A stretch of 46,604 bases of DNA from Actinomycetes bacterium. GTDB taxonomy: Bacteria; Bacillota; Sulfobacillia; Sulfobacillales; JAIMBI01. Position 1 is the first letter of the stretch. Each line of letters opens with the position of its first letter. The DNA lies in the NCBI GenBank assembly GCA_023565505.1, contig JAIMBI010000027.1:1-46604 (forward strand), in the 5' to 3' direction. The notes beneath the pieces were generated by a model that was given only the letters and a program-made list of their open reading frames with translations, was not told where the DNA came from and did not search any database. A program made the position numbers and the translations under genes. This document shows, in pieces, positions 25,402 through 32,665 of this stretch.

Positions 25402-26415
25402 ATGGACCTCGTGGCCGTCCAACCTTACGTCGAGCTTGCGGACTACCTCGCCGAAGAACGCTTCGCCGCCCACCTGGACCGGCTCGCCGACCGCGTCGAG
25501 GCGCTCCGGCGGTCCCCCGAGGCGGTGGTGGTGTTCCCGGAGGACATCGGCACCTTCCTCGCCCTCCTCGCCGCCCCGCCCGAGGTCCGGAGCGCCTCGA
25601 CGCTGGACCATGCGTTCGGCCTCATCGGGCGGCGCGCCTGGGCCCCTCTTCTGGCCACCATGGCGCGGCTCCGCACCCGCTCCCTGCGCCGCGCCTTCTT
25701 CCACTGGGCGGCCCCGACGGTCTACGGGGCCTGGTACCGCACCTTCGCCCGGATCGCCCGCCGGCTCGACGCCGTCGTCGTGGCCGGCTCCGCCCTGCTC
25801 CCCGACAACGCGTTCGGCTACACCTCGGACCGCTTCCAAAGCCGCGGCGGACCCGTGTACAACCTCTCGCTGACCTTCGGTCCCGACGGCAGGGTCCGTG
25901 CCGTCACCAAGAAGCGGAACCTGGTCCCGACCCAGGAGGACGTCCTCGACCTCGCCCCCGGAACCGCCCCGCTCCCGGACCCGGTCCCGGTCGGTTCCCT
26001 GCGGCTGGGCACCGCGATCTGCTACGACGCGTTCGTCCGGCCCCACACCGACCGCGAACCCGGCTTCACGCCGCTCGTCCCGCTGCTGGCCGCCCGAGGC
26101 GTGGACGTCGTCGCGCAACCGGCCGCGAACCCCTGGCCCTGGGAGGAACCCTGGGTCTTCGCCGGACCCGGCGACCACCGCCGCCGCCGCGAACAGTGGG
26201 AGGAGGAGAGCCTCCCCGCCGCCATGCGGGCGGAGCCCCGCATCCGCGCCGGCATTACGGCCCATCTGCTCGCGCGTCTCTTCGACGTCCGCTTCGAGGG
26301 GCCGAGCGCCATCTACGTCCGCGACGGCGACCACGTCCGGGCGGTCGCGGTGGCGCCGCGGGCCGACGCCCACCCGGAGGCCGAGACGGTGGTCGCCTAT
26401 ACATTGCCATTATAA
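25402..26415 (+). CDS. Carbon-nitrogen hydrolase (nitrilase superfamily)
   Basis: 337 residues with the full nitrilase-superfamily triad: Glu47 in VVFPEDIG, Lys170/171 in AVTKKRNLVP and Cys207 in GTAICYDAFVRP. It should hydrolyse an amide, or transfer an acyl group; the substrate is unknown. An insertion between Glu and Lys (about 75-115) with RRAWAPLLATMARLRTR is longer than usual and may form a lid or membrane-facing helix. The ATG at 25402 has AGGAGG upstream. The gene is followed 41 bases later by a second protein with a nitrilase-like half that lacks the Cys, so the two may form a pair. Confidence 0.85.
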   Translation: MDLVAVQPYVELADYLAEERFAAHLDRLADRVEALRRSPEAVVVFPEDIGTFLALLAAPPEVRSASTLDHAFGLIGRRAWAPLLATMARLRTRSLRRAFFHWAAPTVYGAWYRTFARIARRLDAVVVAGSALLPDNAFGYTSDRFQSRGGPVYNLSLTFGPDGRVRAVTKKRNLVPTQEDVLDLAPGTAPLPDPVPVGSLRLGTAICYDAFVRPHTDREPGFTPLVPLLAARGVDVVAQPAANPWPWEEPWVFAGPGDHRRRREQWEEESLPAAMRAEPRIRAGITAHLLARLFDVRFEGPSAIYVRDGDHVRAVAVAPRADAHPEAETVVAYTLPL

Positions 26416-26440
26416 ACCAGAAATTGGTATGTTTTGGTAT
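26404..26440 (+). promoter_or_regulatory. Promoter with overlapping operator-like repeats
   Basis: TTGCCA (26404-26409), an 18-base spacer and TATGTT (26428-26433) form a candidate promoter in a sharply AT-rich patch. Over it lie an inverted repeat ACCA-GAAAT-TGGT (26416-26428) and a direct repeat TTGGTAT at 26424 and 26434, exactly 10 bases apart. AGGAGG follows at 26445. The -35 lies inside the end of the upstream gene. Confidence 0.5.
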
Positions 26441-26456
26441 TAGCAGGAGGGATGTC

Positions 26457-27974
26457 ATGACGCTCCGCGTCGCCGTCAGCCAGGCGCCCTACGCCCGGGA
26501 GGTGGAGACGTGCCTGCCCCGGGCCCTCGACCACATGCGCCAGGCCCGACGCCTGGGCGCGGACCTCGTGGTGTTCCCCGAGTGGTTTCTGGGCCTCAAC
26601 CCTCTCGAGACGTTCCCGGGGCGCCCCCTGCGCATCTTGGCCGACGCCGCCCGGGAACTCTCCCTGGGCGTCGTGACCGGAAGCCTCCGGGCCATCGACC
26701 CGGTTTCCGGCCACAAGCAGCAGCGCGCGGCGGTCATCGACCCCGGCGGCCGGATCGTCGGCAGTCAGGCCAAGTGCGCCTTCTACGCCGCCGAGCGGCC
26801 GTGGTTCGATCCCGCCGAGGGCGTCGTGCCCATCGATTCGGTCTTCGGCCGGATCGTCATCCTGCTGGGGCTCGACGCGCTGGACCCCGTCCGCTGGGAG
26901 GAGGCCCGGCGGGCCGCCCCGGACCTGGTGGTGATGGCGACCAGCGCCCGCACCCCGCGCGAGCGCGCCGCGCTGCAGGACCGGGCGCTCGCCCGCAGCT
27001 TGGAGATCGGGGGGACGGTCGTGCTGGCGCCGCTCCAGGGCCGGTTCGGCGGGGCCGCGTACGTCGGCGGCGCGCTGGTGGCCCACCGCGGACGGGCGCT
27101 CACCGCGCCCACGGACGCTCCCGGGGTGATCGTCCCCGGTCCCTCCGGGGCCGCCCTGATCCACCTGGGGGTGGTCGATGCGACGCACGGCTGGCCCCTC
27201 GCCCGGGTGGACGCCGACGCCGCCGCCCCCCTCGCCCCGGCCGGGGACCCCGAACCGGAGCGCCGGGTGCTGTTGGACTGGGACCTCCTGACCGTGGCGG
27301 ATCCCCTGGCCGCGAGCCGTCGGCTCCTCGCCGAGGCGCGGGAGGTGCCGCGCGCCGCCGCCCTGGCCCCCGCCCGCCCCGACGCGCCCGAGGTCCTGGC
27401 CACCCTCCTCGCCGAAGGGGCCCGGGGGGCCTTCGCCGATCCCGCCCGGGCGGGACGACCGGCCTGGGACGCGGCCTGGGAACCGGTGGTCCGGCTCGCC
27501 GCGCAGGCCGGTCGACCCCTCTTCGTCCACGCCGGTCCCGGGCCCGGGCCGCTCAGGCTGGCCCATCCCCAGGACTGGGACGACTGGGTGCTGGCCGAAT
27601 CGCGGCTGACGGTCGTCGTCGTCTCCGCGGGCCGGGCGGGGCCGTTCCTCGAGGAGACGCTGTTGTGGGCGTCGACCCGCGACCGCGTGTACCTCGAGAC
27701 CTCGCACGTCCCCGTGGAGTTCCTGCGCGACGCGGTGGCGGCCCTGGGCCCGGGTCGGCTCGTCTTCGGCTCCGGCGGCGGGCCGCCCCGTTTCCGGGAG
27801 GAGTACCAGAAGCTGCTCCGGTTGCGCGAGGCCGCCGGCCTCGACGACGAGGCGTTCGCCCGCATCGCCGGAACCACGGCCCGCCGGCTGTTGCTCGACG
27901 ACGAGCCGGCCGCCGCAGCGCTCTCCCCCGCACGCCCGCGGGATCCCCGCCTGGGCCGGCCCACCGGCCCCTGA
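26457..27974 (+). CDS. Fusion of nitrilase-like and amidohydrolase-like domains, catalytic residues lost
   Basis: 505 residues. Residues 1-230 follow the nitrilase fold: Glu42 in VVFPEWFLGL and Lys106 in SQAKCAFYAAE are in place. Where the family has G-x-x-I-C-Y-D, this protein has VILLGLDALDP, so the nucleophilic Cys is replaced, probably by Gly138. From about 330 the sequence resembles a metal-dependent amidohydrolase (Amidohydro_2, TIM barrel): PLFVHAGPG near 357, YLETSHVP, and GRLVFGSGGGP near 437 where GSD-P is expected, so the metal or proton-shuttling Asp is also missing. It looks like a double pseudo-enzyme, perhaps a binding or regulatory partner of the preceding intact CN hydrolase. 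The ATG at 26457 has AGGAGGG upstream. The C-terminal assignment is less certain than the N-terminal. Confidence 0.75.
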   Translation: MTLRVAVSQAPYAREVETCLPRALDHMRQARRLGADLVVFPEWFLGLNPLETFPGRPLRILADAARELSLGVVTGSLRAIDPVSGHKQQRAAVIDPGGRIVGSQAKCAFYAAERPWFDPAEGVVPIDSVFGRIVILLGLDALDPVRWEEARRAAPDLVVMATSARTPRERAALQDRALARSLEIGGTVVLAPLQGRFGGAAYVGGALVAHRGRALTAPTDAPGVIVPGPSGAALIHLGVVDATHGWPLARVDADAAAPLAPAGDPEPERRVLLDWDLLTVADPLAASRRLLAEAREVPRAAALAPARPDAPEVLATLLAEGARGAFADPARAGRPAWDAAWEPVVRLAAQAGRPLFVHAGPGPGPLRLAHPQDWDDWVLAESRLTVVVVSAGRAGPFLEETLLWASTRDRVYLETSHVPVEFLRDAVAALGPGRLVFGSGGGPPRFREEYQKLLRLREAAGLDDEAFARIAGTTARRLLLDDEPAAAALSPARPRDPRLGRPTGP

Positions 27975-28048
27975 AGCGCCGCCACCGTCCGACCCCGGCC
28001 GGCGTTTGAACCGTAGAGGACACGACGGGCGACGGGGGAGGGCACCGG

Positions 28049-29284
28049 GTGGAGCACAGGGCGGAACGCTGGCGCGGCGTGCTGGTCGCCGGGGGCTTTC
28101 TGGCCTGGATGGTCCTCGCGGCGGTGCGGACGCTGCCGCCGGCGGCCCTCCGGCCGCCCCCCGGCGGGAGCGGCCTGCCCGCCGCCTATTATCCCTGGGC
28201 CTACAGCCACTTCAGCTACTCGGACATCCTGACGCTCTACGGCGAGCGGCACCTGGCGGCCCACGCGCTGCCCATCGTCCACCAGCCTGTGGAGTATCCG
28301 GTCCTCATGGACCTCGCGATGTGGGCGGCCGCCTGGGTACCGGGCCTGGTAGGATACTTCCTCGCGACCGCCGCCCTGCTGGCCCTGAGCGGCCTGGTCG
28401 CCCTGGCGGCGTTCCGACGGGCGGCCCCCCGCCGCTGGTGGATGTTCGCCGCCAGTCCCCTCGTCGCCGCCTACGGCCTCGTCAACTGGGACCTCTTCGG
28501 CATCGTCTGGCTGGCGGCGTCCTGGTGGGCCTATCGCGAGGACCGCCCCGCCTGGGCGGGCGTGTTCGTCGGTCTGGGCGCGTCCACCAAGCTCTTCCCC
28601 CTCGCCTCCTGGCCTTTCATGGCCTGGGCCTGGTGGACCGCGGGGCGGCGGCGCGACGCGGCGATCTTGTCCCTCGCGCTGCTCGGGACCGTGGTCCTGG
28701 TCAACGCCCCGTTCGCCTGGGCCAACTGGCACAACTGGACCCAGTTCGTCCGCTACAACACCGGCCGGCTGGCCATCGCGGACCTGTGGGTGCTGGTGTG
28801 GCCGCACATCCGGCCCCACACGGTGGACCTGCTCTCGCTCCTCCTGGTCCTGGCCATGGGGGTGGCCGCCCTGGGGGGCGTCGGCCGCGGATGGGATCCG
28901 GCCCGAGCGGCCGCCGCGGTCTTCACCGGCTGGATGATCGCCAACAAGGTGTTCTCCCCCCAATACATGCTGTGGGTGCTGGCGTTCGGCGTCCTCGCGG
29001 AGTGGCCGCCGGGCGCGCTGGCCCTCGTCACCCTGGGCGGGCTGGCGGACGATGCGAACTCCTTCGGCTCGCTAGCGGTCCACGCCCTGTACCCCCCCGG
29101 GAACCCCCTCCGGGTGCTGGTCCGCCATCGTCTCTTTCCGCTGGGCCTGCTCCTCCGCTACGCCACCCTGGCCCTCGCCGGGGCGCTCGGTCTCGGCGCC
29201 GGCCCGTCCCGACCCCCGGTGGTCCGGTACGGGCCGTCGATACGCTATAGTAGAGTCGGCGACCCGGGTTCCGGGGAGCCCTGA
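28049..29284 (+). CDS. GT-C glycosyltransferase-like membrane protein (DUF2029/GT87)
   Basis: 411 residues with about ten hydrophobic helices and the DUF2029/GT87 landmarks. DILTLYGERHLAA and PVEYPVLMDL come after the first helix, then VNWDLFGIVWLAASWWA, then GLGASTKLFPLASWPF, and FSPQYMLWVLAFG late in the chain. Relatives are polyprenyl-phosphate-mannose-dependent mannosyltransferases that add sugars on the outer face of the membrane. Donor and acceptor here are unknown. I took GTG at 28049 with GGGGGAGG upstream. It lies 75 bases after the fusion protein on the same strand and may share its transcript. Confidence 0.85.
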   Translation: MEHRAERWRGVLVAGGFLAWMVLAAVRTLPPAALRPPPGGSGLPAAYYPWAYSHFSYSDILTLYGERHLAAHALPIVHQPVEYPVLMDLAMWAAAWVPGLVGYFLATAALLALSGLVALAAFRRAAPRRWWMFAASPLVAAYGLVNWDLFGIVWLAASWWAYREDRPAWAGVFVGLGASTKLFPLASWPFMAWAWWTAGRRRDAAILSLALLGTVVLVNAPFAWANWHNWTQFVRYNTGRLAIADLWVLVWPHIRPHTVDLLSLLLVLAMGVAALGGVGRGWDPARAAAAVFTGWMIANKVFSPQYMLWVLAFGVLAEWPPGALALVTLGGLADDANSFGSLAVHALYPPGNPLRVLVRHRLFPLGLLLRYATLALAGALGLGAGPSRPPVVRYGPSIRYSRVGDPGSGEP

Positions 29285-29317
29285 GGGCAGGAACACATCG
29301 ACAAGGCAGGTGTCGGG

Positions 29318-29923
29318 TTGGTCGCGGATCCCTCGACCGCCGTGGTCCTTCCGGACCCGGTCCCGGTCGTCGACCTGGACGGCCGGGTCTTCACCCCCTG
29401 CACCCCCGAGAAGGCACGGCAGAACGTGGAGCAAGGACTGGCCGTCCTCGAGGGGGGCGTCCTCCGCCTCCGCTATCGACCCCTGGCCTACCGGCGGGCG
29501 GTGCGGCGGGTACTCCGCCGCGACGGCTACCGCTGTGCCTGGTGCGGAGGGTTCGGATCCACCGTCGACCACGTCATCCCCGTCTGCTGGGGCGGCCGGA
29601 CGGTGCCGGACAACCTGGTCGTCGCCTGCCGGGCGTGCAACCACAGCCGCCACAACGCCCTGCCGTCGGTCTTCCTGGGCTGGACCGGCATGCGGCCGAC
29701 CCACCCTGTCATCCTCCGGGTCCTGCGGGACGAGGCCCGCCTCGTGCAGGAGGCCCTGGCCGCCCTGGACCGCCGGCCGGTGGAGTCCTGCCTGAGCAAG
29801 GAGGAGGCCCAGGTGTGGGCCGCGCGCCACAGCGGGACGGACGCCGCGCTCCGGCTGGAACCCCCGGGCACGTCCGCCACCAAGGTGCGGACCACGCGGA
29901 CGACGGTCGCCTACATCCCGTAA
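29318..29923 (+). CDS. HNH endonuclease domain protein
   Basis: 201 residues with a central HNH nuclease fold. DGYRCAWCGGFGS gives the first zinc cysteines, TVDHVIPVCWGG gives the catalytic Asp-His, DNLVVACRACNHSRHN gives the Asn, the second zinc pair and the final His. Flanking segments resemble the stand-alone HNH proteins of Firmicutes and Actinobacteria, often of unknown role. The TTG at 29318 is the best start in frame (AGGTG upstream); a GTG at 29310 is out of frame. A TATAGT at 29246-29251 may be the -10 of its own promoter. Its end overlaps the convergent MFS gene by 13 bases. Confidence 0.85.
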   Translation: MVADPSTAVVLPDPVPVVDLDGRVFTPCTPEKARQNVEQGLAVLEGGVLRLRYRPLAYRRAVRRVLRRDGYRCAWCGGFGSTVDHVIPVCWGGRTVPDNLVVACRACNHSRHNALPSVFLGWTGMRPTHPVILRVLRDEARLVQEALAALDRRPVESCLSKEEAQVWAARHSGTDAALRLEPPGTSATKVRTTRTTVAYIP

Positions 29924-31344
29924 CGGTTCTCGGCGGGGGCGGGCCGCGGCGCCTCGACCGGCATCCGGAGCGCGCCCAGCAGGCCCACCAGGGCCGTGGC
30001 CAAGGGCGCCAGCAACATCAGGCCGAAGCGCGGACTGGGCGGCAGGGCCGCCCAATGCGTCAACGCGGCGCCCATCGCCAGGGGCACGATCCCCGCGGCC
30101 ATGAAGTTCGCCGCGTTGGCCAGCCCCGAGGCCACGCCGATGTCCTCGGGGGCCTGGACCTCCCGCAGGGCGGCGAACATCAGCACCAGGATGCCCCCGG
30201 CGGAGCACCCCATGGCGGCGAACAAGACGACCATCGCGGGGCCCGGGAGACCCGTCGGCCGGGCGGCCATGACCGCCCAGACCAGCACGTTGACGAGGCC
30301 GAGCGCGACCAGCGGTCCCTTCCGGCCCACGCGGTCCGACAGGGCGCCGACCAGCGGGGCGGCGAAGAACATCCCCACCAGCCCGGCCGCCTCCAGCGCG
30401 CTGGCACCCACCCGCGACAGGCCGTACGCCCCCTCCAGGTAGGGCACGAGCATCAGGCTCGAGAACCCCATGAACGTCCCCATGAACCCGAAGCCGGTCG
30501 CCATGGGCGCATACGTGCGGGCCCCGTACCCGAGCACGATCCGGACGTGCCGCCCGATGGCCGGCCCCGCCGGCGCCCCGGACGGGCGGATCCCGCCCGG
30601 CACCCCGAGCCAGCGGCGCGCCAACACGCCGAAGGTCACGAGCACCGCCCCCATCACGACGAAGGGCAGCCGCCACCCCGCCGCCTCGATCCACCCGGCG
30701 AGGGGGATGCTGGCCATGAGCGCGCCCACGGTCCCCCCCATCTGGACCAGCCCCAGGGCCCGGCCGTAGGCCGCCGGCGGCACCCGTCGGGCCAGCACCA
30801 TGACCAGGTTCAGCCAGATGAAGCCGTCGCCGATCCCCACCAGGAACCGGGCCACCACGATCCAGGCAAAGGACGGCGCCCCGCCGAAGACCAGCGTGCC
30901 GACGCCGTCGAGGATCGTCCCCAGCACGATGAACCGTTCCGGGCCGTACCGCTGCCCCCAGTACCCCACCGGGATCTGCAGCACCGCATAGGCGAGGTAC
31001 TGGACCACGGTCATCGCCGACAGCACGACGGGCGTGACGTGGAAGGTGCGGATGAGCGTGGGCCCCACCAGTCCGGGACCGGTGCGCTGCATGAAGACGA
31101 GGCCGAAGATGACGGCGAGCAGCAGGACGAACGGGCCCGGAGGCAGCCCCGCGGGCGGCGCGACCGTCTGGGCACGGTGGCGGTTCGGATCCGTCGTCGG
31201 CGACGCCTCGCTTTCCTCGGGGCCCGGGGTCGGGCGCCCTGGGATACCATACCGCCAGCATACGGGAGCCGACCGCGGACGTAAACCCGAGCGGCCCGGC
31301 GGACCAGGGCCGCGGGATCCGTCTTGGCGACGCAATTGTCCCAT
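29911..31344 (-). CDS. MFS transporter
   Basis: 477 residues by the chosen start, with 12 predicted helices from about residue 75 on. QIPVGYWGQRYGPERFIVLG is the loop 2-3 motif, and ALSDRVGRKGPLVALGLVN repeats it in the second half, as in drug/organic-anion or sugar MFS members. The substrate is unknown. The start is difficult: no ATG, GTG or TTG lies near the first helix, and the first in-frame ATG upstream (31344) adds about 65 polar residues. A -10-like GATAAT ends only 12 bases before this ATG, so the mRNA may be leaderless. A frameshift between 31170 and 31260, where an ATG opens another frame (MVSQGARPR), is an alternative explanation. Confidence 0.85.
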   Translation of the reverse strand: MGQLRRQDGSRGPGPPGRSGLRPRSAPVCWRYGIPGRPTPGPEESEASPTTDPNRHRAQTVAPPAGLPPGPFVLLLAVIFGLVFMQRTGPGLVGPTLIRTFHVTPVVLSAMTVVQYLAYAVLQIPVGYWGQRYGPERFIVLGTILDGVGTLVFGGAPSFAWIVVARFLVGIGDGFIWLNLVMVLARRVPPAAYGRALGLVQMGGTVGALMASIPLAGWIEAAGWRLPFVVMGAVLVTFGVLARRWLGVPGGIRPSGAPAGPAIGRHVRIVLGYGARTYAPMATGFGFMGTFMGFSSLMLVPYLEGAYGLSRVGASALEAAGLVGMFFAAPLVGALSDRVGRKGPLVALGLVNVLVWAVMAARPTGLPGPAMVVLFAAMGCSAGGILVLMFAALREVQAPEDIGVASGLANAANFMAAGIVPLAMGAALTHWAALPPSPRFGLMLLAPLATALVGLLGALRMPVEAPRPAPAENRYGM

Positions 31345-31353
31345 CTGACCGAC

Positions 31354-31385
31354 TTGATTATCGTCTCGGCGTCGGTTACAGTGAA
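31354..31385. promoter_or_regulatory. Superimposed divergent promoters
   Basis: Plus strand: TTGATT (31354-31359), 17 bases, TACAGT (31377-31382), leading to the EthD gene. Minus strand: TTCACT (31380-31385), 17 bases, GATAAT (31357-31362), leading to the MFS gene. The two occupy the same DNA, so RNA polymerase could bind only one way at a time. The minus transcript would begin about six bases before the MFS ATG. Confidence 0.55.
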
Positions 31386-31501
31386 GGTCCTCGCCCTCCG
31401 GCCCCCGGGGTCCCGGCAGGGAGGCCGCGGGCGCGGAGCGCATCCGGCCCCCGCAGCGGCGCCGTCGGGCGCCCTGCCGCCGACACAAGGAGGAACCGGC
31501 C

Positions 31502-31819
31502 GTGGTCGTGTTCATGGTGAGCTACAAGAGGGAGTTGCCGTTCGACGAGACCTACTATTTCGAGCGCCACCTGCCGCTGGCGGCCCGGGTGCTGGCCCCG
31601 CTCGGACTGGTCCGGGCCGAGATTCTCCGCGACCTCATCGACCCGACGGACGGGTCCCCGGGTCCCGACCAACTCGTCGCCCACCTCTACTTCCCGTCGT
31701 CGCAGGTCCTCGCCGACGCCCTAAGCGATCCCACCCTGCAGGAGGTCATGAACGACATCCGCAACTTCTATCCCGGCGAGCCCACCTACCGGGTGGCCCA
31801 GGTCGCGGGGGCGGACTGA
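31502..31819 (+). CDS. EthD family protein
   Basis: 105 residues of the dimeric alpha/beta-barrel EthD family. VFMVSYKRELPFDETYYFER contains the usual first strand and helix, HLPLAARVLAPLG follows, and the second half ends AHLYFPSSQVLADALSDP. EthD proteins accompany ether-degrading P450 or quinone/lactone-modifying enzymes; many have no assigned substrate. The GTG at 31502 has AAGGAGG eight bases upstream. It is monocistronic, followed by a strong hairpin, and faces away from the MFS gene with which it shares promoter DNA. Confidence 0.88.
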   Translation: MVVFMVSYKRELPFDETYYFERHLPLAARVLAPLGLVRAEILRDLIDPTDGSPGPDQLVAHLYFPSSQVLADALSDPTLQEVMNDIRNFYPGEPTYRVAQVAGAD

Positions 31820-31826
31820 AACCAAG

Positions 31827-31857
31827 GCGGGCGGCCGGGCCTCCGGCCGCCCCGCCC
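31827..31857 (+). terminator. GC hairpin after the EthD gene
   Basis: GGCGG-GCGGCCGG pairs with CCGGCCGC-CCCGCC around a 4-base loop (GCCT), with one bulge. It starts eight bases after the stop codon. No T-run follows. Confidence 0.55.
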
Positions 31858-32033
31858 GCATCCTCGCGCGCACGTCCGGAAGGACCTCGCCGCCGTGGTC
31901 CCGAAGCGGATCGACGGGGCCGGTCGGCACGGACCCGGGCGGGCGGGTGTCGGCCCGGCGCGAATCCCCCTGCGGAGCGGGCGAGGTCCGTCGGTCCCTC
32001 AAGCTCTCAAGCCTTGAACGTCGGGAGGTTGCC

Positions 32034-32519
32034 ATGAGTCCCGCGAAGGACACCCCAAAGGCCACGAGGAGGACGCCCGCGCCCGACCGGACCGTGCCGG
32101 GCTTCACCGCCGAGGAACGCGCGGCGATGCAGGAGCGCCGGGACGAACTCAAGGCGTCGGCTCGCCGGGCTGCGCGGGGGGCCGGCGACAACGGGGAGCA
32201 CGCCGTGCTCGCGAAGATCGCGGCCATGCCGGAACCGGATCGCACCCTGGCCGAACGGATCCATGCCATCGTCAAGGCCAGCGCGCCCATCCTTGCGCCC
32301 CGACTCTGGTACGGGATGCCGGCGTATGCCCGGGACGGGCGGGTCGTCTGCTTCTTCCAAGGGGCGCACAAGTTCAAGACGCGCTATGCGACGTTGGGTT
32401 TCTCCGACGCGGCGAGCCTCGACGACGGCGCCATGTGGCCGGTGGCCTACGCGCTGACGACGTTGACCGACGCCGACGCCGCCCGGATTGCGGCGCTCCT
32501 GCAGCAAGCGGTGCGGTGA
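32034..32519 (+). CDS. DUF1801 / iron-chaperone-like protein
   Basis: 161 residues matching the DUF1801 (YdhG/Frataxin-like fold) family. A basic, Lys/Arg-rich N-terminal half comes first (EERAAMQERRDELKASARRA). The conserved core then reads APRLWYGMPAYARDGRVVCF, FKTRYATLGFSDAASLDDG and MWPVAYALTTLTDADAARIA. Family members are called intracellular iron chaperones in some databases; direct function is poorly known. The ATG at 32034 follows GGGAGG. Upstream, two CTCAAG repeats and an opposing CTTGA (about 32000-32020) lie close to the start and might be an operator. Confidence 0.88.
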   Translation: MSPAKDTPKATRRTPAPDRTVPGFTAEERAAMQERRDELKASARRAARGAGDNGEHAVLAKIAAMPEPDRTLAERIHAIVKASAPILAPRLWYGMPAYARDGRVVCFFQGAHKFKTRYATLGFSDAASLDDGAMWPVAYALTTLTDADAARIAALLQQAVR

Positions 32520-32665
32520 CGACGGGAGGCGCCCGGAAAGCCCGCCCCGAGGGTGCCGTCCACGTCATCGACCCGGCCTCCCGGGTGCGCCACGGCATGG
32601 CCAAAGCGGCGGGGCGCACCGCGCGCCCGTCGCCCTGCTCCCCCGCCCGCCGAGGAGTCGGCCGG

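Noticed and set aside
24231..27974. 1247-codon plus-strand open frame ending in the fusion protein
   Set aside because: Only the part from ATG 26457 is protein-like; upstream it is antisense to the histidine kinase and out of frame with the CN hydrolase.
31011..31250. 79-codon minus-strand ORF starting MVSQGARPR
   Set aside because: Arg/Ser-rich shadow over the MFS N-terminal region; kept only as a hint that a frameshift may exist there.
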